A stretch of DNA of 64,000 nt from Artemisia argyi (GCA_030686995.1 CM060704.1:112040542-112104541), one strand, 5' to 3'. Counted from the first letter of the stretch, positions 12,100-32,199 are shown. Program-made: numbers and translations. Notes: generated from the letters alone by a model not told the origin.

Positions 12100-12603
12100 A
12101 TACCTTTCTTCTTGCTTGATGCCATTTTGTGCAGTGAATTTGTTGGGTTCCCTTTGTGACTATTGCTATAAATACTGTAATGCAGTCAAAGTTCATAACC
12201 ATTGTGCAATAAATATGTGGTCATCAATGTGATGGTAAAAGCAATGTAAGCTTTTGCAGTTACTATGTGGTCAAGAGGATTTCCCAAAACTCACAAGCCT
12301 AATAGTAAGATCCTTATTTGACCATAGAATATTGACTGCATATGTTCCAAAGTGGGTAGGTAACTGCATAACACTACTTGCAATAAAATATATGAAATTG
12401 GCATAAAAGACATGCTTAATAACAGGTTTAAACATAAACCAATTTGCATTCATCAACCCTGACCATCTTTTGAACAACCCTCACCATCTTTTAACTTTTT
12501 CTGTTGTGATCTTTTTTTTTAAAGTTGCAGCCCCAACACATCTACCTGCTTCTACATCCCTACCACAATACACTAACAACTGCTTCCAATCATTCCTTTC
12601 AAA
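12100..12603. other. MULE interior remnant, no gene seen
   Basis: Sequence between the right edge of element A and the transposase fragment. No recognisable coding or RNA gene. Probably the downstream (3') part of the transposase region after decay. Confidence 0.35.
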
Positions 12604-13365
12604 CTACAATTGATACCCATTGTGGACACCATAATTGGCTAAAGCAAGTTTTAGTTGTTCATTTGACTCAAATCTCATTCCTAGCACAGGTTCCATTTTA
12701 TCCCAATCCTGTGTAGGATCATGCCTAGGATAAATAATGTGTGGCTTAGCTACATACTTAGCATCTACAGGCTTTGGGTCTTCTAAGACTTCTATGTCAT
12801 TAACATTGATTGGTTCATCAATGAAACCCTTAAACTCACCACTATTAGAGCACAATTTATTAAGAAATGGGTCTTTTGTAGACACAATCTTAATTTCAAC
12901 ATTTTCGTCAATTTCATGAAAGAATTCAACATCACCTAAGTCTTCCTCCTCATCACTAGAATAATAGCAATCACTAGACTCATATCCCTCTTCTGTTTCT
13001 ATGGCTTCTGTTCTGTTCCTACATTCTATAGCATCTTCATCTAGATGTTCAACATATAAGTCAACAACCCATTTTGATTCATAACCACATGCTACAAATG
13101 CCTGAACATCATCATCATTCCTAATCTCCTTAATACCTATCCTTAATGGGGTTCCTATTTTGCAATAATAAAGTCTCTTAAGTGGAGCATGCACTAAATG
13201 ATTAACTACATCAAAGAGTTGAACAAATGACATACCTTCAAAGCTAAGATCCGTAATTTGCTTCTCATCATAGTTCATATAAGCAAACGGTTTTATTGTA
13301 AATAGACTCTCATGTTTTAGGTTCACTGTGAAAGGTCGATTCTTGTCGGGTTTACCTTTACCCAT
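12604..13365 (-). pseudogene. MuDR-type MULE transposase, N-terminal fragment
   Basis: A 253-residue minus-strand ORF from 13365. The first ~110 residues (FTVNLKHESLFTI, then YYCKIGTPLRIGIKEIRNDDDVQAFV) look like the PB1-like N-terminal region common in plant MULE transposases. An acidic stretch with DCYYSSDEEEDLGDVEFF follows. Residues ~225-253 (WDKMEPVLGMRFESNEQLKLA) are the start of the MuDR DNA-binding domain. The ORF stops right there; the zinc finger, DDE catalytic domain and SWIM finger are missing, so it is truncated. Its position opposite the GRF gene at 1188-1636 fits a two-gene MULE with inward-facing genes. Confidence 0.75.
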
Positions 13366-13683
13366 GTTTAATATTACATGGATTTGATAATTAGTGTTTT
13401 TGAAATTTGGGAATTAGGGTTAGCGTATTTGGGGATTAGGGTTCTTATCAATTTTGGGGGAAAACGTATTTGGGGGAAAGAGTCAGTTTCATGTGGTTAA
13501 ATATATAAGTCAAACATAATTACCGGGTCAACAGGTCACCAGTTGCATGATGGGGTGAAATTATCTAACTTTAACGGTTTTTGAAACTTTTGTTACATAA
13601 CTTAATATTTTTCAAAGTTCGTTACATAACACGGGAGATTTTTCTAAGTTCGTTACCTATATGTGTAAATAACCCTAGATACT

Positions 13684-13862
13684 ACTCCATCCGTCTCAAA
13701 TTATAAGTCCACTTTGATATTTTACAAAGTTTAACAAAAGTTGGGCCCTTACATTACTAACAGATAAAAATTCATTCTCACCCCTTTACAAACATTTTGA
13801 TTGATTGAAATAAAAAGTGAACATTAATTTTGGGACAACTAAAACTAGCAAAGTGGACTTAA
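13684..13862. mobile_element. Stowaway-like MITE in the IPMDH promoter
   Basis: The left end, CTCCATCCGTCTCAAATTAT followed by AAGTCCACTTTG, is the classic Stowaway/mariner terminal sequence. The right end carries the reverse complement, CAAAGTGGACTT, at about 13849-13860. About 180 bp long and ends roughly 95 bases before the IPMDH start codon. The expected TA target duplication is plausible but not clearly resolved. Confidence 0.7.
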
Positions 13863-13956
13863 CTACGTGAGGTTAGGTGTAATTTTTTTTCTTATTAAAT
13901 ACCTTCATTCGGGATTAAGAAGCATAATTTTCTTCTTGTGCTTGTGATCAACAATA

Positions 13957-19142
<5,186 letters not shown>

Positions 19143-19717
19143 CAAGAAAATTTGTAGTGTAATTATTATGAAATTTGTTGATCATTTTGTAATTTACTCT
19201 TGTTGAATAAGTTAAATAATGGCGATTGGAATTTTGTGTTTACGAGTTTCCTTTCATGTTGACATGAAAATAGTATAACGGGTTTGAACATTATTTACAC
19301 CATGGTGAATACAATGTGGAACAAATGGTCTAGGATTTATCTCAAGAATGTGGACTCGTTATTGTAGCTAGAGTTGTTAAATTCGAAATTTTAGATGACG
19401 GTTTTATATTTAAAATATATAAAATCTGGGTATCAAATATCTTAATTTATGGGAAACATATACGTGAGTTCCGAAACTGACGTTTCATATATATCGAAAT
19501 TTTGAATAATTTCTAATCAAAATTTTCGAAATCTGAATACATATATTAAACACCCTTTATTGTAACCATCTCCTTTTATATAATTTAAATCAAGTTTGAC
19601 GACTTTCATGTATATTTACATTAGCACTACCAATGTATTTACGATTTGTATCATCCACTTCAAGAAATCGTAGAAAGTCGGATGTCTGCAAAATAGGAGG
19701 CATAAAACTATAAATAA
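19143..19717. other. IPMDH 3' flank, no gene seen
   Basis: Holds the 3' untranslated region (AT-rich, with TTGAATAAG-type polyadenylation context near 19203) followed by sequence with no recognisable coding or repeat signature. Confidence 0.4.
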
Positions 19718-20330
19718 ACGAGGTGGGCGACGGTCCGCCGCGTTGCGGCGGGGCATCGTTTCACGTCGTTTATAATTGCACGGGATTTCCTTTAAATAGA
19801 AAGTAAGACGGTTTTTGTTTTACAAGCATAATTTGCGTCTTCCTACTACTTATTAAAGTTATCTGATATATATTACTGTATTAAATTTCACATTTTTTTA
19901 TAAAATCGTGCGTACATTAAAAATATAGCAATACTGGGCTTGTTTTGTTCGTCATTTAAAGACCTTTCCAGCGGTATTTTTTTTATTCAAGAAATTGCTA
20001 GATATGCATTACATGTTTGGTAAATAAAGTTTGTTATATAAAAAAAATTGTAAATAGTACAAAGTTTAGGGTGATTTTCGCACTTTGATGCATAGTTTAG
20101 GGTGGTTTTAGTAAAAATATTTTATGTAACTATTTTGGGTCATATGGGGTTGTTTTGTTTATACTTTTAACATATTTGATGTATTCTAAAACGTTGCAAA
20201 GGCGGAAAAAAAGAAACAGTTAAATGGGCCTGGATATGGAGAACACAAATGGGCCTTAGAAAAACCGGGGATAGCCAAAACGACAATGCGGATGTCGTTT
20301 TACGACGCTGCGTTATATATATAGTAATGA
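19718..20330 (-). mobile_element. Small Helitron-like element
   Basis: Read on the minus strand it starts TCATTACTATATATATAACG and ends with a GC hairpin (CCGCCGC AAC GCGGCGG) followed about 12 bases later by CTCGT. Starts with TC plus an A/T run, and ends with a hairpin just before CTRRT, are Helitron hallmarks; here the terminal CTRRT is CTCGT. About 0.6 kb and no coding capacity. The same type of end is at 24277. Confidence 0.5.
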
Positions 20331-21309
20331 GTCTTAGAAATTGGGGGCCTTAAAAAGTCGGAAGCCCGTTTTACCCCAAGGAACCCTGCATTAGGCTTAG
20401 AAGATCTTCCAACTTGTTTAATTGGGTAGCCTGGTTGTGGAGGTCGTCTCCAAAGTCCATTTCAAATGCATGTCTTAATTGTGGATGGAGCATCAAATCT
20501 GCTTTCCAAGTTTTAGTTGATTCCAACATATATAAAGCATTGTATTCTTATCATAGAGTTCATAAACCAATCCATGCTTTCTATTTAAGATGTATGTATA
20601 GTGTATACAATGGCAGATCTTGAAAGGTTTTTGTGGGAGGACCAAAGAATGAAAGAATTCAAAGTCTTTTATGTAGGGCTAAATCTTAAAAACAAAATTT
20701 TTACATATGAAAAACAAGTAATTGTACAATAATGGTCCAAAGTCTAGGGGGCCACAACCCTCCTTTGCCCCTTAATTGCTCTGCCCCATGTATGTATACC
20801 TTTTTAAAATGATGAATTTTACGGGCTAGAAACATTCAGGTTTGATACAAAGAACGAAATAGCAAAGATTATTGGGACACTTATAGGTGTTGGTGCGGCC
20901 ATGTCGCTCACGTTTACAAGCGGCCTCAAAAGATCTACACTCCTAGAAAACGAATGTTAACCTCTTGAGTGGTAAACATTATACATCGATTGTTCATTCA
21001 TCGAGCCGCATGTTGATAGAGCTTCTGGACAAAGTTGTCATCTTTGCTCGTGATAAGTGTGGAGTGTACTTGGGAGTGCAATTCTTTTCTTTCTCTAGGT
21101 GAAATGGTGACTTGCCTCTTTTGAGCAGTGATTCAATTACCACTTCTTTTTGGTGTTGATTTCTGTGTTTCTAAATACGTAATCCTTGTTATTTAACCTT
21201 CAATCCTTCATTATTGATATGCCACTTGAATCCCCAAAACCCCCGACCTAATCCTAGAGGAGTTTCATACTCTTACAAGGATGACGTCAGCAAATATTCG
21301 ACATAGCCT
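20331..21309. other. Intergenic, no gene recognised
   Basis: No open frame with recognisable similarity and no clear repeat ends. The open frame at 20414-20623 has no family signature. Confidence 0.4.
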
Positions 21310-21312
21310 TAA

Positions 21313-21632
21313 GGTTGGGCACAGTGGTGACCAGACACGACCTTGCCACATCACTTTCCTCTCTCCGACGACCTGACGACAACCAAGTTGCCACAGACCC
21401 ACAATGGCGACCAAGTTTGTTTTTTGTTTTTTTGTTTTTTTTATTTATTTTCAAATGAAGAAAGAAAGAAAGGAAAGGAAAGAAAAAAGTGTGTGCAAAA
21501 AATTGGTCGAAAATTCGAACGAATTGGGAGAAGGTTGTTGCTCGACCGATCCATCACCATACACCCACAGTGGGCTCGACCAAGTAAGAGCATGAAGGAC
21601 CGAAGGCCATGACCTTCCTACTGTGCCCAACC
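21313..21632. mobile_element. PIF/Harbinger-like MITE, TSD TAA
   Basis: Terminal inverted repeats GGTTGGGCACAGTGG (21313-21327) and CTACTGTGCCCAACC (21618-21632) are flanked by TAA at 21310-21312 and 21633-21635. A 3-bp TAA/TTA target duplication is typical of PIF/Harbinger elements. Internal open frames are not credible genes. Confidence 0.65.
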
Positions 21633-21644
21633 TAATTCATTTCC

Positions 21645-21985
21645 AACTGAAATTAATCCTCCTAATTTATTCTTAAACATCCATTTGGTTCCTATAATTG
21701 TGTAACCACTAGGACGTGGAACTAAAATCCAAACATCATTACATAATAATTGATCTAATTCTTCTTGCAAATTATCATCCAATTTTCGTCTTTAATCACT
21801 TTTTTAATGTTCTTAGGTTCTATGGTTGAGACAAATGCAAATAAGTTGCTTTTGTTTTGGGCATGAGATCTAATGGTTCTTTTATCTAATTCTCCTATAA
21901 CTTGATTTATGGGGTGATCTCTAATCTCCTTAATGTTTTCTACCCTAGGTATAGTTTCTTCTAGGTGTTCCTTAAAAAATGATGA
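21645..21985 (-). pseudogene. Ty1/copia reverse transcriptase N-terminal fragment
   Basis: On the minus strand, broken frames read LQEELDQLLCNDVWILVPRP followed by GTKWMFKNKL, the conserved start of copia reverse transcriptase. It is preceded by a linker resembling HPINQVIGELDKRTIRSHAQ. Stop codons and indels are present. Confidence 0.75.
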
Positions 21986-22474
21986 GTTAAGAGGGTATTT
22001 AAATGTAAAAATGGTAAAGTTATTTTATTTATTATTATTATTTTTTAATAAACTATTCGTTTTAGTATAAAGAGGCCGACAAATTGCACACAAATCAAAT
22101 AGCAAGAGGTTCACCGTTCATCCCTTTTTTTTTCCTCTACCTCACGCGTGAGCCACCCCAACACAGTAGGGTGGCGTGTGACCTTGTGTTCTCACTGGTC
22201 ACGGGTGCTCACGAGCTACCATTGTGGTAGCCTAAGTGAATAACAACTTGAATGGGCCTGCAAAACTATTAGCTTAAAGCCTTAAATACCACCAGATGCA
22301 AATCATGCAATGGGCTTACAAAATGCCATTGCCGTTACATGCACAAATGTCGAAATTTAACTTGAGACTTGAGAGGTCTAAAAGTAACTTCAACCTAAGA
22401 GGGGTTAATTACTCTACCTGGCTGATTAATTACTAACTTTTATAGCAAAAGCATCATGTTGACATTATTCACAT

Positions 22475-22516
<42 letters not shown>

Positions 22517-24276
22517 GATTAACTTTTAGACCAGTTATACTATATAGACGAAAAAAATGGTTGCCTTCAACTTTACATTTTCATCTTACCACTTTTATAC
22601 TTGATGTTTGTAACTATTTTATCACCAAAAATTCAGACCACCGACGACTTCAGATTGACAAATTGTGTTTCAACTTTTAATTTTGCTTGAGTGTCATTAA
22701 CGAGAACCATAATTGTCACTTGCTGTAAATTCGTTTTGACATTTGTAAAACACCCATCTCAAGATGATAAAATAAGGGGACCCCTATATTAACGGGGTCT
22801 ACCCCTAGCCCTGCCCACTTGTCCCCCACTTTTGTCCTCTTTTTTTCCAGCGCAGCCCAGTTTCTGTTCCGTATTTCTGACAGTTTTAACAGTTTGACTT
22901 ATTAAACTTTATATTTTTTGTTCCGCACTTTCAGGTTTATAGCTTTTTGATATAAACAAAATTATAAAAAAAAAATAAATAAATAAAAAAATTAAAAAAA
23001 AAAAAATGGCACAAAACGCCAAAAAAGTCAAACCCCCGTTAGAATAAAAAACATACCCCCGTCCTTATAACTGCCCCCTAAAATAAATAAACCAAGTACT
23101 TTTTACAAAGTATATCAATTGAGCATATTTTTAGGGATTGATTCGTCTCGATGTCAGTTAACGAATTAAATGTTCCCATCCATCTGAAATGATAAAAAAC
23201 AAAAAAAAGTATCAGGTGTAAAAAAATTGACATGATTCAACGCATGGTAAAATGGGTAAGCAATATAATAATAAGTGAAATGAAGTAACAATTGCTGGCT
23301 AAAAAATGTTAGAACCGAGTTTTTAAGCCTAAATATTGCAGTACACATTTAAATGAGAACCGTGCTACTAAGATGCATGACCTCCTGAACTACTCAAACC
23401 GTCAAACGATCGCTATAAACAAGTCGTGGCCTGTAAGCATATCTAACGTCGTGAAGACAATAGTCGTTTTCATAAAATAAACTAAATCGAAAAGGCTGTT
23501 TACTTGTTTTCGTCATTGTTTTGGACAATCTACTATGGTAGCCATGTAGGTGCTAAATCTACATTTTTCATGTCTTACAATTTAAATAGATGCAACAAAA
23601 AAAGCTAGCAAACAAGATCCTGTAAGGAAATTTACTAATGAAGTATTAACAACAAGAGAATTTAAACATTGCCAACATTCATATCGGCCCAAAGGTACAT
23701 TTGACAAACTAAGTTTGTGTTTAATAGTGGAAAAATGATAGGTTTTTCATAAAAGCTATTAGAGAAACTACATAAAACATGCTCTATATAAATATTTTAT
23801 GAACTTTCTCTTTAGAAAATAGAAAACCAGTCATCACTTTCATAACTAGAGTTTAGAGAACTTTAATTAAAAGTTCCATACAAAAAGAAGAATATTCTAG
23901 GCTTTTGGCAACTAAATACAACATAAAATTGTGTTTGGCAAACGGAATTATAATGGTTTATAAAGACTTAAGCTTTTAAAATAAGATAACTTATTTTATG
24001 TTTGTCACAAAAGCGTATGAAAAGCTTTTATAAGCTATATAATCTCCAGAAGCTCAAGCCGCTTGAAACACGCTTATGGATATGGGCTCAAAGTTAGTCA
24101 AATTACTTAAATAACTTTTAAAATATAACTGACTAACAAACGAAAATTTTGAGATATATTTGTGAATTTAATTTAACATATTTTTAATTGACTTTACAAT
24201 AATAAGTTTTATCCCTAATTAATTTGTCAAATAAGTTTATAAAAGAATTAAATTTTAGTTTCTAGTTTATAATATA
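21986..24276. other. Intergenic, AT-rich, no gene recognised
   Basis: About 2.3 kb without a credible gene. It contains a 37-base poly-T run (22477-22513) and A/T homopolymers near 22960-23010. A GC-richer patch at about 22140-22220 may be an old MITE but its ends are not resolved. Confidence 0.4.
22477..22513. repeat. Poly-T tract
   Basis: 37 consecutive T residues. Confidence 0.97.
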
Positions 24277-24673
24277 ACGAGTGGGGTACCCGCGCGTTGC
24301 TGTGGGAATGTTTTGTTTAATCTAAACTCTTAATGAAACGGTTGTAAAAAAAAATATTTTTGTTATTAAGGACTATATATGCAAAAGGTCGATAACCGCA
24401 AGTACTATTTTCGAAAAGTGTTTCTGAAAATAGTATGATTTTTTTACGACCTGAGATTATCGGTATGTTGCAAATTTAGTTCTTAGGGACTAACTTTGAA
24501 ATTAAAAGTTAACCTGAGAGGCTTTTTCTGTACAATATTAACGGGCATTAATGACTAATTTTGCAATAGATCTATAACCACAGGGTCTAAAAGCGAAAAT
24601 TGGGCAATGAAAAGTGCAAAACAGTGCTTTTACTATTCTTCATAATGGTTTTTAGTATATATAATAATTTTGA
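24277..24673 (-). mobile_element. Helitron-like 3' terminus and short element
   Basis: On the minus strand the sequence ends in the Helitron-style hairpin region CAGCAACGCGCGGGTACCCC followed by ACTCGTTAT. A possible 5' end, TCAAAATTATTATATATAC, lies at 24673. The terminal CTCGT is shared with the element at 19718-20330. The 5' boundary is tentative. Confidence 0.45.
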
Positions 24674-24710
24674 GCTTGAGCTTGAATCCCAATTTCAGTC
24701 TTTGATATTA

Positions 24711-24794
24711 CTTCAATTTGTTTTGTCAAACATACCTTAAATGTTCACTATTAGATATAGCTTCAATTTGTTTTGTCAAACATACCTTAAATGG
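24711..24794. repeat. Tandem duplication, 50-bp period
   Basis: The segment beginning cttcaatttgttttgtcaaa is repeated identically for about 33 bases at 24711-24743 and 24761-24793. Confidence 0.9.
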
Positions 24795-25149
24795 CTAAAT
24801 CCTAAATAATAATGTTGTAAAGGTTTGAGAAACTTGAACATATATCATGTACACAAAATTATCGACCAAAGGAGAAGGAACATACTAACATACTGTAGTA
24901 AGTAACATTCATTTGTTTTCAAAAAATTAAAAAACCTTCCGCAAATTACGGCAAGAAGATAGGGCCCATCCACTTTGGATTATCCCCATAACTCACGTAC
25001 ACCTCCCAATCACATCACTCCACGTCACCACCAAATCCACCGTTTTTTATATTTTATTCAATTCCCAAATATAAATATATAAAAATAAATAAATGGCGGG
25101 CAAATTAGAAATAAATTCAAATCACCCCATATATGTTAAAACCCCAAAT

Positions 25150-25830
25150 AAGTACTCGTAAAAAAAAAACCACCTCCTTTTATTTTCCTTTCCCCCAATT
25201 ACTTTCTCTCACTAGATAATTGGTATGCTTAATAGTGAAGATGATTGCTGATGATGATATCTGATGGTAATTATTTTTATTATAATTTAAGTTTATATAT
25301 TACTGTTTTCAGCTTTAATTGTCTTTTTTTAAGTTTATGAATCTGTTTTTTATTGCTTACTTATTATTTTAACAACTTAAAAATAAGCACTTCAGGAAAT
25401 GGTTTTTCGAATTGTTTCTTTGTTTAAATAAACCCGGATTTTCCTGTTAGTGCGAAGCTGTTAGTTCTAGGGGTTTCATTTCACGGGTCTCTCTTAGTGG
25501 TTCGGGTCCCAGGGCCTGCCCGTTTGGATGGTTTAACTCGGGGTCGAATTTCAAGTGTGGTGCCGTTCTAAAAAAAATGCGATACACATTTTTTTTTTTT
25601 TTTTTTTTAATAAATCATATTTTTAAATAAGTGATTTTAGTTTCACCTCAAATAAGCACTTTGAATTAACTTATTAAAAACTGCTTATTTTGCCCCAAAA
25701 ATAAGCAGTTAAGCAGAAGCAGTGTGCATTACAAAATAACCTGAACAAAAAAAAAGTATTCCATGATTTTGTTATTTTTTTGTGACTATTGATATCTGAT
25801 GTTATAATACTGGTTTAGGTACACTGGTGG
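25150..25830 (+). other. Likely 5' UTR exon and leader intron of the F-box gene
   Basis: A pyrimidine-rich region (25160-25215, CCTCC and TTTCTCTCAC) looks like a transcript leader. A possible donor (GATG|GTAATT at about 25266) and acceptor (GGTTTAG at about 25818) would remove a long 5' UTR intron. This is inferred from sequence pattern only. A poly-T run lies at 25589-25608. Confidence 0.3.
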
Positions 25831-25916
25831 TGACCTTGAGATACATAAGGATTCCGGTCTCTAAAAGGATTGGAATCGTATAGTTTTGAACTTGAGATAT
25901 TTATAACTAATTTAAA

Positions 25917-27845
25917 ATGGGCAAAGTGTCGCCGAAAGAGGAAACGTCAAAGCAGAAAAAGCGTAGCAATGGTTCGAATAAGTATTTGAAGCCAGGTGCG
26001 CTTGCTCAGCTTCGTAATAGTAAGGCGTCGGGTTCTCATTCAAAGAAGAAGGCTGATGTTATGGAAGCAGAGAATGGTAGTGGTGGAAGTATGTTACCGA
26101 ATAAATGTGGAAATGATATAGAGATAATTTTGTCGCCTGAAAAGGTTAGAATTACTAATAAGTTACTGGGAACACCAAAGACGCCACGTCCGGAGGGGGA
26201 TGGATCGGATTGTGAGTCTAGGCTTGAAGGTCTGCCGATGGAATTGCTGGTAATCTTTGCTTCTATTTTTTTGGATTAGTTGATATAATATGCAGTAGTC
26301 TGTTAAATGTTGCATTAATATTTGACCAAAACTATGCTTTAACTTAAAACATGGTGACTGCCAACCATTTGTGTGGTGAATCTGATTTTATTTATTAAGG
26401 GTGCGTATTGGAGGTGCAGTCAACGGAAATGATATATGTGGGCACATAAGTGAATCATAGTAGATGTTTATGTTTGCTATTGGCAATGCCATTCCATTTC
26501 ATTCTATATAGTCGAGTTACTTATGACTGATAGGAGCTTGGAGATGATTAAACGTGTATTATATGCTGTTACTTTCTGAATGTTTATTTGAACCAGTGTG
26601 ACCATCTGAAATGCATGACCCATTTTCTGGATTGCACTATCTTTTTAAGTTTCTTGTGTCTGAGACTCTGCGTTTTAATGCCCTGGAATCAATGACAAAA
26701 ATAAGCAATGGAGTATTTTGTTAGAGAACTTGCCATGAGAGAAGCATTGCATTTTTTCTGCTTACATCCCAATATGAATGTTTATGCAGTTCTCACGAAC
26801 ATGTCTGTCATGGGAGCATATTTGTTGAAGAGAATGGCTTAACTTATACAGTTATACGAGTATAAACCTTATTTGGTTATATTAACGTGATATATCCTTG
26901 TCTATGATTGAAGGTGAAAATAGTTTGCCATCTGCATCATGACCAACTAAGAGCTGTTTTTCATGTCTGTGAGAGAGTCAGAAAGGCTGTAAGTTTTTCT
27001 CTCCCCTTTTTTTGTTGTCGTATGAAGTAATAGTTCTATACGTCTAAAGTAATAGTGTATCCTTCATTCCTCAGGTTGTGATAGCTCGGCAGTTCCATTT
27101 TAACTACACCACACCAAATAGGTACCGCCAAGAACTATTGTGCACATCAACACCACTAGCTACAGAACACTGGCCTTTCATGAGGTTCGTATTTGAATTC
27201 ATGTTTCCTTTTCTCTTTCGTTTTGTTGGAAACCTATCCATTCTCTTTAAGGGTGGCCATTTTGTCCTGTATATGTTTTTAAGGGATGTTTGGTTTATAA
27301 TTTGCCTCGAAGATTCTTACAGGTCAAAATAAGATCTGATTCTGCTTAAATGAGTCACATGGGTGAGTCTGGCTAAATGCATAAAACAAATTAAATAGTG
27401 AAATTTTACAATTGGACTTTCTTTTCAGTGAGATACTTTTTAACTGTCTTTAAAACATTAGTTAATTGTAAAAAACTAGTAAATACAGCAAAAATGGGTA
27501 CGTGTTACCCTAGCCATTCAGTTTTCCATTCTAATGTTGTTCATTGATCTTTTAGTTACATGATATTTAATCTATTACAGTAAAGAGGGTAGGGGCAAAA
27601 GGTTTATACTACCAAGCACTCCAAAAGCACCAAGGCATGGACCTCGTCCTCCTTCACGCCTCAAGTTAACTGATATGCGCCAAGTTGCAGCAGTTCTGTT
27701 TCAGGAATCAGCATTTCCTCCTCGCTACATAGTTCCATCTTTATTAAACAAACCAATATGCAAATCATTTGCTTCCAACCGTGTGTTGATCTATGATGAA
27801 GAGCTTGAGCTTTGCAAGGCTGTTGCTCAGAATAAACTTCGTTAG
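25917..27845 (+). CDS. F-box protein, At4g35930-like
   Basis: Exons 25917-26249, 26914-26988, 27075-27184 and 27581-27845 join in frame with GT-AG introns to 260 residues. The first ~60 residues are Lys/Ser-rich and basic (possible nuclear signal KQKKRS), followed by LLGTPKTPRPEG. The F-box spans about residues 103-150: LEGLPMELL, VKIVCHLHHDQLRAVFHVCERVRKA, then VIARQFHFNYTTP. The C-terminal half has a second STPKAPRHGPRPPSR motif and ends ELCKAVAQNKLR. No WD40, Kelch or LRR repeats are present. F-box proteins recruit substrates to SCF ubiquitin ligases through SKP1; the target is unknown. The arrangement matches my memory of the small plant family around Arabidopsis At4g35930. Convergent with the ROP gene downstream. 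Confidence 0.9.
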
Positions 27846-29190
27846 TCATCATGCAAGGCATCTTCATATAATGTACAGTGGTATCTCGCAATCCTTTTCG
27901 TATCTAGGTTCATACCACTGGTAGGTAGCTAGAGTAAGCTGGTACAATTTTGAAAATCTAATGGGGCAGTCATCAGCTTGATGGTGGCCTAAGATTTGCA
28001 CGAGTGGTAGAGACGTAGAGTACTATGGTCGGTAACTAAATAATATTTTCAATATTATGTTTTGTATATATTGCAAGAACAATTTTGTGTTAGTAAGTTG
28101 GGTTGTTTTATCTTTATGAGAAATATTACTATAATATTATAGAGTTTTGTGTTTTTGTTTATTTATGACGCCGCAAGTTTTATGCTCGTTACCATTTTAC
28201 ATGGCCTATTGTTGTAATGCAAGTATTTCTTGTAACTTTATCTGGTCACTGCGTAGACATTGTGCAACAAACATCAAATGGTCCTATACTCCTCTAAGAC
28301 ATGCATGTAGAATTTGACATGGTATATACATGATGTATAATCCTTTCTAAAGAGCCAGTGGTTGAAGACTTCATATATCAGATTGACCTTGTGTTGTAAC
28401 TATATTGAATTCCTCAATATGAGGAATATGTTTCACATGATAGGGTAGCTCATTTATGAGTTGTACCTAGAAGAAATTGATGAGGAGCTTGTATGGCTCA
28501 CAAGAGCACTTAATTCTTGACAGTTAATTGCCCCTGGTCTTGTTTGTGATAGGAGCTTTAGCATTCATGACAAATGGGCATAGATGCATCAAAGCAAGGA
28601 ATCATTTATCACATCAACTACCATGTCTCACATATTCAACCTTGAATAATTGAATGGGAAGCATTCAGTTTTTTGTTTTTTTAATTTCAACATAAATTGT
28701 ATATGACTTGGTTCTAAAATAATTTGGTGGTTGTTTAGTTTTTAAGATATTCTAATTGAAGTGGTTACTTTTAATCCTTTATTAATTAAAAGAATTTGTT
28801 AACATTTACATGAACATCAGGTTTCAATATCTTTCTCAGTGCATATAAGTAATGGATTCGGCTTACATCTTAAAAAAAACAACCTCAAAGAAGAAGTTTA
28901 TAGGCTATATAGACAGAATAGTACACGTAAAGTCTTGAAAAAATAGAGCATCATTGAAAGCCGACAAGAAGTTGGAGTTAAAAAAAACTAGAATAAACCA
29001 GCAAGAAAAGAAAACGAGCAATGTAATTACGAATTCTTGGCCAAACTACACGATTAGTACATTACGATATTTGAGTACTTAAAACATCAAAAGACAATTT
29101 AACAAACATATGACAAATGAATCCATTCCAAGACAGCTTCAGGGTAGAAGAACATTGAAATACAGCTACTTTTGTTTACTTTGATCTTGA
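27846..29190. other. Intergenic between convergent genes
   Basis: Holds the 3' untranslated ends of the F-box gene (rightward) and the ROP gene (leftward). No further gene or mobile element recognised. Confidence 0.45.
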
Positions 29191-31577
<2,387 letters not shown>

Positions 31578-32199
31578 CCTTTTTCTTCAGATCTTCTTCT
31601 TCTTCTTCTACACTCAGCAGAAGACCTGATTACCAACTCCAAACACAACAATTTTCAATTCTGAAAAATACCCTTTTCCTCTTTTTCAATTCCCTACAAT
31701 ACCCACTTTTTACTTTTCTCTAAAAATCTACCAATTTTTTTTTCACACTAAACCTCAAGAAAGAACAAAACAAACCCTAATGCCAAAATGTGAAAAAAAA
31801 AATGGATTTTTTTTGTTAGTAGGAGCCTAAAAAAATGGAGCCGGAAAATAATGCCGTTGAATCGTTAAGTGAGTGGTGGAGATCAACTCTTTAGTTTTTA
31901 TTTTGTTTCTCTCACACACACAAGTGTTATTTTTTTCTTTGTATGTGGATTTTTTTATTTATTTAAAAAAGAATGAGGAAAAATTCTAAAGTTTGGTGTA
32001 ATTGAATAATTTGTCGCTCTGGCGTTTTATAAGTAGTACAACTGTCTAACTGGATTTATGAATTATGAATTGTTTTTGGTTATTATTGTAAAGTGGTAGT
32101 CAATGATTATTAAGAAGTATGCTTTAATAAGTTAACCCATTTTGCATACATGTCGAAATGATTATGTGTTTAACTTTAATATGGACCATGTCATGAGAT
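31578..32199. other. ROP 5' leader and promoter region
   Basis: Immediately upstream (minus strand) is a GAAGAAGA-rich leader (31579-31610 region), then AT-rich sequence. A CT/CA-rich run lies at 31905-31925. No distinct core promoter element can be assigned with confidence. Confidence 0.35.

Larger units (their letters stand above)
992..13682. mobile_element. Interrupted Mutator-like element (MULE)
   Basis: Pieces of one Mutator-like element appear to survive at 992-1705, 5296-about 5518 and 12100-13682. The left piece carries a GRF zinc-finger gene pointing inward; the right piece carries the N-terminus of a MuDR-type transposase pointing inward. The DNA outside both genes is similar when one side is reverse-complemented (an 'aaaaccgt..aagttaggtaatt' block at about 1003-1030 against about 13563-13590), as expected of long terminal inverted repeats. 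The left extremity is cut by the LTR ending at 991. The interior is filled by three retroelement insertions. The assignment as one element is inference; the two genes are the visible evidence. Confidence 0.45.

Noticed and set aside
20414..20623. 69-codon open frame near the Helitron-like element
   Set aside because: No domain, no conserved motif, and no splice or promoter context supporting a gene.
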